Below, piece after piece: positions 1 through 7,399 of a stretch of DNA of 7,399 bases; position 1 is the stretch's first letter, and every line of letters begins with the position of its first letter. The position numbers and the translations under genes are program-made. The stretch spans positions 1 to 7,399 of the forward strand of contig CALMBE010000518.1 in assembly GCA_937860165.1 (NCBI GenBank). Direction: 5' to 3'. The notes under the pieces were generated by a model that saw only the letters and a list, made by a program, of their open reading frames with translations, was not told the origin of the DNA and ran no database searches. This DNA comes from an uncultured Planctomycetaceae bacterium (GTDB lineage: Bacteria; Planctomycetota; Planctomycetia; Pirellulales; Lacipirellulaceae).

Positions 1-74
1 GAACGCTCTTTGAGGTTTCGTGCTGTGGCATACGCGTCTGCGATCATGCACAGCCGCTCAACCCCCGTGGTCAC
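1..74 (-). CDS. Partial gene downstream of pglZ, N-terminus only, unidentified
   Basis: An open frame starts with GTG at 72-74 and runs without a stop to the left edge of the window. The GTG shares bases with the pglZ stop (GTGA, 71-74), a spacing typical of translationally coupled operon genes. The visible product is about 24 residues, beginning VTTGVERLCMIADAYATARN, and looks like the start of a helical soluble protein with no signal peptide. An in-frame ATG at 45-47 is an alternative start. In BREX type 2 loci the gene after pglZ is commonly brxD (ATPase) and then brxHI (helicase). These residues do not let me recognise either, so position is the only hint. The frame is short enough to be chance; the exact 4-base overlap is the main support. 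Confidence 0.4.
   Translation of the reverse strand, partial: MTTGVERLCMIADAYATARNLKER
71..74 (-). other. GTGA stop/start overlap between pglZ and the next gene
   Basis: The TGA stop of pglZ (71-73) overlaps a GTG (72-74) that opens the downstream frame. Such 4-base overlaps usually mean that terminating ribosomes re-initiate on the next gene, giving linked expression. The reading depends on the downstream frame being real, and only its first 24 codons can be seen. Confidence 0.4.
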
Positions 75-2764
75 TCAATTAAGTCAAACTGTCGTAACAA
101 TAGTGGAAGGTCCAGCGACACGGTGTCGGAGGATTCGTCTCGCGTCAGAACGGCATAGCCGTCAATGTTCAGGACTCGCTGAGCGACGGCTAGCAGGCCC
201 CGTAGTCGTAGGGGCGAGTACCCGATGCTTTTGGCAAGCGCTGTCGACGTGATTTTTCCGCCACGATCGTCGATGATTTCGAGCAGCCGTGAGAACACGT
301 CATCGGATGGGATGGCGCGACCGCCGAGTCGCTTTTGGTCGCCAAGTGTTTCCGACGCGAGGAGTGCAACGATCCAGGTCGCGCGGGTAGGCTGTTGGCG
401 AACCGCGTCGGGCGTGGGAACAATCGTTGAACGAGAGTCTTTGTCGAACAGCAAGCCCGGCGGCGCGGATCTCGGAGCCACAGGCTTTAGGTCCGGCGTG
501 GAATGGCGCTCGGTAGTTTTCCCAATAAAGGTTGCGTCCCACCAACTGGGCATGTCGACCGGCGCTTCGGCCCATCCCGGTGGATACCGGTCGCTCGAAC
601 AGAGCACTCCAATCGGCGCCAGCATCTCTTGCGGCGAGAGTCCGCCGTGGTAGCCATTCTTCTTGATGCCATAACGCAGTTTCTCCGTCCATGGAGCGAT
701 GAGTCGCTTCGAATCGGGAATAAGAACGCGTGGTCCCGTAAGAAGGAGTTCGCCTTGCAGCAGCTCGCCGTCGGCTGTTCGCCATCGCTCGCCCCCATCA
801 AACTTCCTGCCTTCGGCGCCACAATCGAGGACGTGCCCATGATCGCTGAGCAAGATCACAAGGCGTTGGGCGGCTTTCGCTTCGTGCAGCAGCGCCGGAA
901 GGACTTTTATCTCGTCCCGCGTCCACCGAGTATCGATCTGCTCGCCCTTGAGGAGGTGATCATCGATCGCATTGACGACGATACCGACCACTTGACGGTG
1001 AGCGGAGCCGATTTCGCGGCGAACATCGGGCGATAGGCTGACGTCCCCCGACTCTTGCAGTGACGCTTTGTGAAATAGCACCGGGGGCGAACCGCTGCGA
1101 CTCTCAGCGACGAGGGCGGCGTGCGAACCGAATCCCTCACGTTCAGTACTTGAGTCCCCCTGAATCAATCGACCGCACAGCAAGCTGGTCCTCGAAACCT
1201 CGGTAACGCTCGGGAATGTGGCGACCGCGCACCGGAGTCCGCGGCTCTCCTCGGCCAAGAGCGACCATTCTCGACCCAACAGGTCAACTAAGAGCTGTCG
1301 GAAAACAGCGACGCTCATGCCATCGAGGACGACAACGAGCACAGGCGAGTGAGCTGCGAGCGGGGCGACAATCCGGTCAAGCACAGACTCAACCGGTATC
1401 ACGGAATTGTCGTCTGCCTTAACGGCAGCCCAGTCCCGTAAGAGTTGCGCGAAACTCGACGCACGTTGTTCCTGAATCGCGGTCACGCAGTCAAATAGCT
1501 GCCGATAAGCGTCCGACACCTCTCGGGTGGGATCGCCGGCGCGCAGTGATAGCCTTGCCCAGTCGACGTAGCCCCCTTCGGACAGGTAACGAGCGGCTGC
1601 ATCCGCGAGCGATGACGGGGGCCCGGCAGCATCGGTCGAAACAAGGGAACGAAGCAACCGAATTGCCATGTCGCACCGTTCCAGCCGTCGGCGCTCTGGT
1701 GCAGCAAGGTCATGCTGAAAAACTGTCTCTCGCGCTTCGGCCACGGTCTCGATGTTAGCTGGCGATGAGGCCTCCAAGGCGGTAGCCAGCCGCGTCCCGA
1801 ATCGAGCCAGCCGTTGGTCGAATCCCAACGGTGAAGTGTCGCTGAGCAAGGCGTGTGATTGGGCTCCGACTTCACGCAGAATCTCGTCTGTTCGCTGAAG
1901 CAGCTGTTGTTTCAATCTCGTGTCGCTAAGTTGGAGCCGGACAATCTCAGTCGAGGATGCGGCCCAACAATCGATGACGGCCGGGGCGGGCGACTGACCG
2001 CCGAGATATCGCTCCTCCAGCTTGCCAGCCGCTTTATCCAGTTTGCCTTTGGCCTCCGCATGAAATACTACTCCGGCCGCTAGGCCAAGCGGCAGAGCGT
2101 CGGGTCGATCACTGCTGGCGACGCAGTGTAGAACCGTTGCCACAGTTGGACCAGCATACGTCACAAGCCACTCGATGGCCGCGTCCCGAAACACGTACGG
2201 AGTGCTTCGGAACCTGGCCACGTGATTTGAATTGGTGGACCATTTGAGAAGAGCCAAGAGGTCCGGGCCGTCTGCATCTAAGCCGATGACTCGATTCAGC
2301 AGAATCGTCCACACGGTCTCGGCATCGAGGAAGCCGCTTGCGACTGGAGGAAATCCCTCGGTCGGGATTAGCTCCATTAGCATTTCTGCAATCCAGCCGT
2401 GCCGAGTAATTCGCGGGTCGATGGTGCGAGCCTGAAATAGCGATTTGACAATTTGCCAGCTATCAAGCGGAACGAGCTTGCGTGGCTTCAGCCGGACGAA
2501 GATATCCTCGCCGATCTCGTGGTCGGCGAGGTCCGTGACCAGAACCGTAGTAACGCTGTCTCCTCCTTCACGCAAGGCAAGTCGCATGGCGAGCGGTGAG
2601 TCGCACTGGTGAATAAAGTAAGTCTCTCCTCCATCTTCTTGGCGGGTGTTGCCGGTCCACTTCGTCTTCGCGCGAATGGCAACGCTTCGCGTGTTTGGAA
2701 TCTTCTTTCGGATCGCGGCGATTTGCGCCTTGATTTGGTTGTAAGTCGGAGAGGTCTGCGTCAT
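71..2764 (-). CDS. pglZ: BREX type 2 PglZ, alkaline-phosphatase-superfamily protein
   Basis: Complete 897-residue PglZ of the BREX-2 (Pgl) anti-phage system, about the usual size for this subtype. The N-terminal 450 residues or so are a mostly helical BREX-2-type region. The alkaline-phosphatase-fold PglZ domain follows at about 470-725. Its likely metal and active-site positions are all present: LDGMS with Asp481 after a hydrophobic strand, the Ser/Thr-rich TFPSVTEVSRTSLLCG (516-531), Asp601/Asp602 in NAIDDH, Asp641-His642 in LLSDHGH, and His706 in YHGG. The last 90 residues or so (from about 805) look like a winged-helix domain. PglZ is required for BREX defence, but its substrate in BREX-2 is not settled. 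The ATG overlaps the pglY stop (ATGA), which decides the start; only a weak GGCGGT lies upstream. No frameshift or missing motif is seen. Assignment to subtype 2 rests on overall resemblance and on the pglY neighbour. Confidence 0.93.
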   Translation of the reverse strand: MTQTSPTYNQIKAQIAAIRKKIPNTRSVAIRAKTKWTGNTRQEDGGETYFIHQCDSPLAMRLALREGGDSVTTVLVTDLADHEIGEDIFVRLKPRKLVPLDSWQIVKSLFQARTIDPRITRHGWIAEMLMELIPTEGFPPVASGFLDAETVWTILLNRVIGLDADGPDLLALLKWSTNSNHVARFRSTPYVFRDAAIEWLVTYAGPTVATVLHCVASSDRPDALPLGLAAGVVFHAEAKGKLDKAAGKLEERYLGGQSPAPAVIDCWAASSTEIVRLQLSDTRLKQQLLQRTDEILREVGAQSHALLSDTSPLGFDQRLARFGTRLATALEASSPANIETVAEARETVFQHDLAAPERRRLERCDMAIRLLRSLVSTDAAGPPSSLADAAARYLSEGGYVDWARLSLRAGDPTREVSDAYRQLFDCVTAIQEQRASSFAQLLRDWAAVKADDNSVIPVESVLDRIVAPLAAHSPVLVVVLDGMSVAVFRQLLVDLLGREWSLLAEESRGLRCAVATFPSVTEVSRTSLLCGRLIQGDSSTEREGFGSHAALVAESRSGSPPVLFHKASLQESGDVSLSPDVRREIGSAHRQVVGIVVNAIDDHLLKGEQIDTRWTRDEIKVLPALLHEAKAAQRLVILLSDHGHVLDCGAEGRKFDGGERWRTADGELLQGELLLTGPRVLIPDSKRLIAPWTEKLRYGIKKNGYHGGLSPQEMLAPIGVLCSSDRYPPGWAEAPVDMPSWWDATFIGKTTERHSTPDLKPVAPRSAPPGLLFDKDSRSTIVPTPDAVRQQPTRATWIVALLASETLGDQKRLGGRAIPSDDVFSRLLEIIDDRGGKITSTALAKSIGYSPLRLRGLLAVAQRVLNIDGYAVLTRDESSDTVSLDLPLLLRQFDLIE
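2761..2764 (-). other. ATGA stop/start overlap coupling pglY and pglZ
   Basis: The pglY stop TGA (2761-2763) shares three bases with the pglZ ATG (2762-2764). This fixes the pglZ start and indicates one transcript with coupled translation, consistent with two proteins acting in the same BREX-2 system. Confidence 0.85.
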
Positions 2765-5700
2765 GGCGCACCGCCATTATCTTCGACAATCCAACTCACG
2801 TTTAGTTTTATGTCTTGCCCTTGTTGAAGATTCTCACTCAATTTTGACAACAGAGTATTGGCATCTGCCAGAGTAAGATTCTCGCGTGACTCACTGGCGA
2901 CAATGCGCCGCGTGGACTTAGGCGGCTTCATTTCCGGTGGCTTCGGCTGCGGAGTAGGTCCGGGAGCCGGGTCCACCAGCTTTGGCGTCTCCGTGAGAAG
3001 TCGGACTGCTTTGAATTGAGCCTCCTTCAAAGTCGGCCCTAGAGCGATGACATGTTCGTCGGCCTCGATGGCCTGCCGAACAGACTCACGAATCGAGTTA
3101 GCCTGTGTTTGACGCTCGTCATTAAGTCGTCCAATTGCGTCGAAGATTTCCCAGTTAGTGCCATCGAGGATGCCAGCCAACTGGGCGGCTTTGCTGAGGC
3201 ATTCGCCCATTGCGGGTTCTGTCGTGGCAACCGTTGCCACCGCCAATATCGCGACGATCTGAGACGCATCGCTGGCATTGAGTCGGTCCACCAAGGCATA
3301 CGTCGCGGATGCGGTCTGCATGCGTTCGGCGGTTGCTGTATCAACACCCAGCTTGGCCATGCGGTCTTTCAATCGCTCGCACAACGCCAAACAGGCCGTG
3401 CGTGAATCGGAGGCCTTTTTCTTGACGGCACCAGACAGGCTTGCGACTGTACTGGCCTTCAAGAGTGGCGACGAATTCTCTCCAAAGATGTGACCCGCAC
3501 GTGAGAGGGCCACGTCCCATGTAGATTGGTCAGGAAGCTTCTGTTCAAGGAGTACGAGATCGTCTGAAAGGCTGGACAACGATCCTTCGATAGGAACGTT
3601 GTGATGCAGGAAGGTGCGATTTGTTTGTTCCGCAAAAAGCAGAATCACCAGGTTCTGTGCTTCCTTCGGCAGTCCCATCGCGCGTGGCTGGTCAATCCAC
3701 TTGCGAAGCTGTCCAACACTAATTGTTGTAGCGGTCTCGGCAACTTTCCTGCCGAAGTGGTTCCGCCAGTGATGGCCTATCACAAAATGGGTCGCATCAT
3801 GGTCCATCTCGCCAAGCATCAGTGGATTGGCAATATGGCGGACGAGAGATCGAATAGACTTCTCGACCGCGACGCGCCCATCGGGTGATTGAGCCGCTTC
3901 GCTCACTACCGCATAAACCTTCTTCATATTGCTGCTTTTGACTTCCGCCTCGAAGTCAGGAGCACTTGGAAATTCGCTTGCCAATGCCTGGCTCAGTAGG
4001 TGATTCATCGCACTGCCGAGATTGGCGGCAACCGGTGGTTGTGCGTCGAAACCCTCCCACAACGAAAAAAACTGCTCGTGTTGCTCCAGTTCATGAGTTG
4101 TGTCCAACGAGCCGGGCGTGATGGCTTCCAGTCCGTAAGCTGCGTCCAGGTGATTCTGGACGCGCTGGCGTAGAACACTCCGCTGATTTTCCAAGAGCGA
4201 TTTCGCCCCTTGTCGGTCCTGAGGAGACAAATGGCTGGAGTATTGATTGAAGCGTTCACCGGTCAGAATGTGTTCCAGAATGACCAGTAATCCAAGATCT
4301 TTCCGTGCGTCGTCACTGAAGAATTGGGGAATCCAGCAAAGCGTCTTAGCTCCTTCTGGATGAGACGACTTAAACGCTTGGAGCCGACTGATGTCATCTT
4401 TGGGGCCATGCCCTGGCTCATCGAACGGGAAGTCAATCACCAACTTCCATTGATCGTCGTTGTTCTCGAATGAGGTATCTGGCAACTCACGGATATTCTT
4501 AAACAGAATAACGCACGAACGATTTGTATTCTTCCAAGTGAACTCGTGGTACTGCTGAAACTCATCCTCGCCGGCGATACCTAACTGCTCGAACAGCATC
4601 TGCCGCACGCGGCGGATGCGGTTTCCCTGATTGTCCTCACGTTCCGCTTGTTTAATGATGCCTTCGGTGTCAACGCCCGAGAGTTGAACCGAGATCGATG
4701 GATTACTTTCCTCACCGATGCGAATCTCACCGATACTCGCTGCCCAGTTGCGAAGACGGCGAAGAACTTCCTGTCCCTCGCGGCCCGGAATTGGAGTCTT
4801 GATCGTGCCATGATTTAGCGCCGCCAATCGCTCCGCATTGAGGCCTCGGAGCGATTCTACTTCGGGCACCAAGGCCGATAGCAATAGTGTCTTTACCAAG
4901 CGGTCGTCATTCCGAAACGCAGCCCGCTTCGGGTCGTTGATCGGCAGCTTTTCGATTTCCTCTTGCCGTCCATGCTGCTTCTCTAGCATTGGCAGCAACT
5001 TTTGATGGTAGAGCCGCTTGGCATTGTCGAAATGAATCGCCATTTCCTGACTAAACGCTTCGTCGCCGTGTGCAATAACATCAAACAAGTCGCCCACCGG
5101 CACAAGATCGCCGACAGTCAACACGTCACGCTGGTCGACTAACAATTGCATCATCACCTTGAGCGCGGTTCGTTCCCGCTGCAAAACACTGGAGACAGCA
5201 ATCAGCGTTTGCACGAGTGCTGGACTAAAGGGATACACCTTGCGGAACATTTCACGGTCGCCGTCGCTGGTGAGCAGCGTGGTCATTACGGCTTCGCGAA
5301 TTTTCGCAGTCTGCTCGAACGCGGCGTCCAATTCGTCACGAGCGGCGTTCCGGCACTTCAAGACCCGCCTCTGGGCGATGGCAGGAAGATTGCGGTCTTC
5401 GAGCGTGATTTTATGGAACCGCCCTTCCCAGTGTTTGAGAGCGTCGCCGAAATTTAGCCGGTCTGCTCCAGGAACCGAGTCACCAATCAGTTCGCTCAAA
5501 TCTCTTTGTCGAGCGATGAAGCTGACAACGGGTATAGGTCGATCTGCCGTTTGGGCCTCGACCAACTTCGCTAGCTTCTGTCCTTCCTGATGAATGAACT
5601 TAAGGTCGGCCGCATGACTGGCTAGCCACAAGATGAGTTCATCAAGAAATAGGATGAGCGAGTCATAACCAAGGCTTTGTGCATGGCGACTGATTACCGA

Positions 5701-6096
5701 TAGGCCTTTGTCGAGCGATACGAACGCTTCGCCCCGGCCACTGGCCTGGGTGTCGTACGAACCGAAGAACTTCGCCACCAGAGCACCGATCAACTGCGAA
5801 CGCTCTTCGGAACCGGGGTCTGCTTCGACGGCACTTTCAAAGCGGGCGGCATCCCATTCGGCATCCACGTCACCAAAGTCGCTCGCGACACCGGTCTTCT
5901 CGCTCAATACAGAGAAGAATCCTTCGTCTCCCATCCGTTGCCGCAACGCTTGCGCGTCTCGAAACAAACCTTCTGCCAAATAGACGCCAGGGATGGGAGC
6001 CTGGGGATGCGTGCGGCGGATGTAGTCGACATAGCCACCTAGGATGCCCGATTCAACATCATGGGCACCGATCATGTGATCGAAAAGTTTCGCGAG
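2761..6096 (-). CDS. pglY: BREX type 2 PglY, P-loop ATPase, N-terminus missing at the junction
   Basis: C-terminal 1,110 residues or so of PglY, the large ATPase of BREX-2. PglY-like sequence begins at LAKLFDHMIGAHD (6058-6096) and continues through GGYVDYIRRTHP and GLSVISRHAQSLGYD. A clear Walker B strand follows, LILFLDEL, with Asp at 5641-5643 and Glu at 5638-5640, then FIARQRDLSELIG (about 5480-5520) and LEDRNLPAIA. A long helical middle part follows. A proline-rich linker (2917-2973) and a final domain of about 50 residues end the protein; from memory this ending is usual for the family. No Walker A (GxxGxGKS/T) motif is present; it belongs upstream of the first retained residues and has been cut off. 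The frame stays open to an ATG at 6250-6252, but codons above 6096 are antisense to the synthase gene, look unlike PglY and are A+T-rich, so no genuine start exists in the window. As it stands the product could not bind ATP normally. A complete gene probably exists in the source organism. Confidence 0.9.
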   Translation of the reverse strand, partial: LAKLFDHMIGAHDVESGILGGYVDYIRRTHPQAPIPGVYLAEGLFRDAQALRQRMGDEGFFSVLSEKTGVASDFGDVDAEWDAARFESAVEADPGSEERSQLIGALVAKFFGSYDTQASGRGEAFVSLDKGLSVISRHAQSLGYDSLILFLDELILWLASHAADLKFIHQEGQKLAKLVEAQTADRPIPVVSFIARQRDLSELIGDSVPGADRLNFGDALKHWEGRFHKITLEDRNLPAIAQRRVLKCRNAARDELDAAFEQTAKIREAVMTTLLTSDGDREMFRKVYPFSPALVQTLIAVSSVLQRERTALKVMMQLLVDQRDVLTVGDLVPVGDLFDVIAHGDEAFSQEMAIHFDNAKRLYHQKLLPMLEKQHGRQEEIEKLPINDPKRAAFRNDDRLVKTLLLSALVPEVESLRGLNAERLAALNHGTIKTPIPGREGQEVLRRLRNWAASIGEIRIGEESNPSISVQLSGVDTEGIIKQAEREDNQGNRIRRVRQMLFEQLGIAGEDEFQQYHEFTWKNTNRSCVILFKNIRELPDTSFENNDDQWKLVIDFPFDEPGHGPKDDISRLQAFKSSHPEGAKTLCWIPQFFSDDARKDLGLLVILEHILTGERFNQYSSHLSPQDRQGAKSLLENQRSVLRQRVQNHLDAAYGLEAITPGSLDTTHELEQHEQFFSLWEGFDAQPPVAANLGSAMNHLLSQALASEFPSAPDFEAEVKSSNMKKVYAVVSEAAQSPDGRVAVEKSIRSLVRHIANPLMLGEMDHDATHFVIGHHWRNHFGRKVAETATTISVGQLRKWIDQPRAMGLPKEAQNLVILLFAEQTNRTFLHHNVPIEGSLSSLSDDLVLLEQKLPDQSTWDVALSRAGHIFGENSSPLLKASTVASLSGAVKKKASDSRTACLALCERLKDRMAKLGVDTATAERMQTASATYALVDRLNASDASQIVAILAVATVATTEPAMGECLSKAAQLAGILDGTNWEIFDAIGRLNDERQTQANSIRESVRQAIEADEHVIALGPTLKEAQFKAVRLLTETPKLVDPAPGPTPQPKPPEMKPPKSTRRIVASESRENLTLADANTLLSKLSENLQQGQDIKLNVSWIVEDNGGAP
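2917..2973 (-). other. Proline-rich linker in PglY
   Basis: Nineteen codons encode DPAPGPTPQPKPPEMKPPK, nine of them proline. This is probably a flexible or extended tether between the helical body of PglY and its C-terminal domain of about 50 residues. The family assignment does not depend on it. Confidence 0.6.
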
Positions 6097-7020
6097 ATAA
6101 CCGGGATTAAAGAAAGACGCTACGCAGCGGTTGATCAATCGGCTTCTGATCTTGGATATTTGGCAGCGGTTGAAGCCATTGTTACTGCGGGTATTGATAA
6201 AGAAACACTCGATTACATAATTGTCGCTCATAATTTTGGCGATGTAAATCATAATAGCAATCGCTCAAGTCTTGTACCTTCACTGGCATCACGAATAAAA
6301 TCATTACTACAAATTTCAAACCCTGATTGCGTTGCATATGATTTGCCTTTTGGCTGTCCGGGTTGGGTGGAAGCACTGATCCAGGCTAATTATTTTCTAA
6401 AATCAGGTGATGCGAAACGTTGCCTGGTCATTGGCACAGAAACGCTTTCGCGCGTTATTGACCCACACGATAGAGACTCGATGATTTTCAGCGATGGCGG
6501 TGGCGCGGTAGTGTTGGAAGCACAGGAAACAACACAGCGAGGAATTATTGCTCATAAAACACAAACATACGCGTATCGTTTCACAGAACTTTTAAACATG
6601 GATCATTCGTATAGCGAAGATTCAAAAAATGAAAATGATATCTACATAAAAATGAACGGCCGCAGGGTATACGAGTTTGCGTTAAACCAGGTACCACTCG
6701 CTATAAAAACTGCGCTCGAGAAGGCTGAGATGTCCATCACTCAGGTTAAAAAAATTCTCATTCACCAGGCCAATGAAAAAATGGACAATGCGATACTCGA
6801 AAGATTATTCCAACTCTATGGCATAAAAAACATTCCGGAGAACATCATGCCAATGACCATCGGCTGGCTAGGCAACAGCTCTGTTGCTACAATTCCAACG
6901 ATGCTTGATTTAATACTGAAGGGCAAACTACCGAATCACGAAATTAATCCGGGCGATAATGTGGTTATCGCTTCCGTGGGTGCAGGCATGAACATCAATG
7001 CCCTGATTTATCAGTTCTAA
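6061..7020 (+). CDS. Ketoacyl-ACP synthase III (FabH-like), N-terminus missing
   Basis: Thiolase-fold condensing enzyme of the 3-oxoacyl-ACP synthase III family, which joins an acyl-CoA starter to malonyl-ACP in fatty acid or related synthesis in the cytoplasm. Counting from the ATG at 6061, the triad is complete: Cys99 in FGCPGW (6355-6357), His235 in IHQAN and Asn272 in LGNSSVATIP. The closing glycine motif SVGAGMN is at 305-311. The sequence resembles the Bacteroidota form of about 350-360 residues. Homology begins at VIEKFREITGIKERR (6076). The first five codons come from pglY DNA and have no ribosome binding site at a usual distance, so the ATG at 6061 is accidental. About 40-45 N-terminal residues, which form part of the first thiolase half, are absent, so the product is probably inactive. 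Whether it primes bulk fatty acid synthesis or a specialised product cannot be told. The gene ends 9 bases before a convergent gene. Confidence 0.88.
   Translation: MGTDHVIEKFREITGIKERRYAAVDQSASDLGYLAAVEAIVTAGIDKETLDYIIVAHNFGDVNHNSNRSSLVPSLASRIKSLLQISNPDCVAYDLPFGCPGWVEALIQANYFLKSGDAKRCLVIGTETLSRVIDPHDRDSMIFSDGGGAVVLEAQETTQRGIIAHKTQTYAYRFTELLNMDHSYSEDSKNENDIYIKMNGRRVYEFALNQVPLAIKTALEKAEMSITQVKKILIHQANEKMDNAILERLFQLYGIKNIPENIMPMTIGWLGNSSVATIPTMLDLILKGKLPNHEINPGDNVVIASVGAGMNINALIYQF
6076..6096. other. Chimeric junction between BREX-2 DNA and Bacteroidota-like DNA
   Basis: These 21 bases read as VIEKFRE on the plus strand, which fits the start of the conserved part of a ketoacyl-ACP synthase III. 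On the minus strand they read as LAKLFDH, which fits PglY. Left of 6076 only PglY makes sense; right of 6096 only the synthase does. Base composition falls across the point (35/60 G+C at 6001-6060, 22/60 at 6181-6240). Both genes lose their 5' ends here. No inverted repeats, target-site duplication, tRNA or recombinase gene is seen. An assembly or cloning chimera at short shared sequence is the simplest reading; genuine recombination is the alternative. Confidence 0.8.
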
Positions 7021-7029
7021 GAATAGAAT

Positions 7030-7374
7030 TTATTGAGGAGTTAAAACAGATATCTGCTTTTTAATATGCAGGATAAATTGCTTGTCCATTACAAACTCAT
7101 ATGTTTCTTTATCCATCAGCTCCGTAGCCTTGCGAGATTGCTGCAATACACTCATTAAACTTTGAGCTATTTCAGAAGTCTTGATGTTGTTAACAGCCTT
7201 TCCTTGGAATGCATGCAAGGTAAAAGCGAAACTTCCTTTCTCTTTTTGATTAGCACTTTTAAACTCGTGGCTTGAGAATTTATATTCCTGAGGTTCTCCC
7301 TCTGAAGCGATCATCATTTTCAGAATAACCGGGCGATACTTACTCCACACATGACCGTATACATTGCCCATCAT
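7030..7374 (-). CDS. Conserved hypothetical protein, Bacteroidota-like, possibly extending past the right edge
   Basis: A 114-residue frame begins at paired ATG codons (7369-7374) and ends with TAA at 7030-7032. I know no function for it. It resembles a conserved Bacteroidota hypothetical family with the start MMGNVYGHVWSKYRPVILKM, but that is from memory. It has no signal peptide or membrane segment and looks like a small mixed alpha/beta cytoplasmic protein. Visible stretches include KEKGSFAFTLHAFQGKAVNNI in the middle and a helical, charged C-terminal half. The frame stays open upstream of the ATG for eight more codons to the window edge, and no clear ribosome binding site precedes the ATG, so the true start may lie outside. 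It converges on the synthase gene with a 9-base gap. Its low G+C (21/60 at 7141-7200) matches the synthase rather than the BREX part. Confidence 0.7.
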   Translation of the reverse strand: MMGNVYGHVWSKYRPVILKMMIASEGEPQEYKFSSHEFKSANQKEKGSFAFTLHAFQGKAVNNIKTSEIAQSLMSVLQQSRKATELMDKETYEFVMDKQFILHIKKQISVLTPQ

Positions 7375-7399
7375 TGAATTAAAGAATATACCAGAGTTC

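Noticed and set aside
225..1036. Several open frames of 100-180 codons on the plus strand and in other minus frames across pglZ
   Set aside because: They lie wholly within pglZ, show no recognisable domains, and are rich in Arg and Ser as expected from shadow frames of a G+C-rich gene.
5146..5983. Plus-strand open frames opposite the PglY ATPase region
   Set aside because: They are antisense to conserved PglY sequence and have low-complexity Ser/Arg/Ala-rich products with no motifs.
6061..6075. ATG at 6061 as the natural start of the synthase
   Set aside because: The bases belong to pglY (DHMIGAHD on the other strand), no ribosome binding site is correctly spaced, and the family needs about 40-45 more residues upstream.
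6000..6150. Transposon or integron insertion site at the junction
   Set aside because: No terminal inverted repeat, target duplication, att-like core, tRNA or recombinase gene was seen near the join.
6097..6252. The first 50 or so codons of the long minus-strand frame as a genuine PglY N-terminus
   Set aside because: They are antisense to the conserved start of the synthase, lack a P-loop and do not resemble PglY.
7043..7062. Palindrome cagatatctg flanked by A and T runs, as a bidirectional terminator for the convergent genes
   Set aside because: It has only a 10-base A+T-rich core with no loop, and it lies inside the coding end of the minus-strand gene. It is too weak to call a hairpin terminator.

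Overview
The window appears to be two unrelated pieces of DNA joined at about position 6076-6096, so it does not suggest a single organism.

Positions 1 to about 6096 hold part of a BREX type 2 (Pgl) phage-defence operon on the minus strand. It contains pglY (large P-loop ATPase, beginning missing), then pglZ (alkaline-phosphatase-fold protein, complete), then the first 24 codons or so of a further gene that runs off the left edge. The genes overlap by 4 bases (ATGA at 2761-2764, GTGA at 71-74), as expected of a co-translated operon. This part is G+C-rich (hand counts 42/60 at 1201-1260, 31/60 at 5041-5100, 35/60 at 6001-6060). The host cannot be named from it. The usual BREX-2 partners pglW, pglX, brxD and brxHI are not visible here.

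Positions about 6076 to 7399 look like Bacteroidota chromosome. A ketoacyl-ACP synthase III gene on the plus strand lacks its N-terminal stretch but has its full Cys-His-Asn triad. It converges on a small minus-strand gene of unknown function that resembles a Bacteroidota conserved hypothetical. This part is A+T-rich (20/60 at 6541-6600, 21/60 at 7141-7200).

Both genes at the junction are broken at the same place. pglY lacks everything upstream, including Walker A, and the synthase lacks about 40-45 N-terminal residues. The 21 bases at 6076-6096 read sensibly as both proteins, on opposite strands. The simplest explanation is a chimeric assembly or clone joined at a short shared sequence. A real recombination between a defence island and a Bacteroidota housekeeping locus is possible but needs read-level proof. 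The long open frame crossing the junction (2761-6252) is misleading, because its first 50 or so codons are antisense to the synthase. I see no previously undescribed system; the notable point is the junction.
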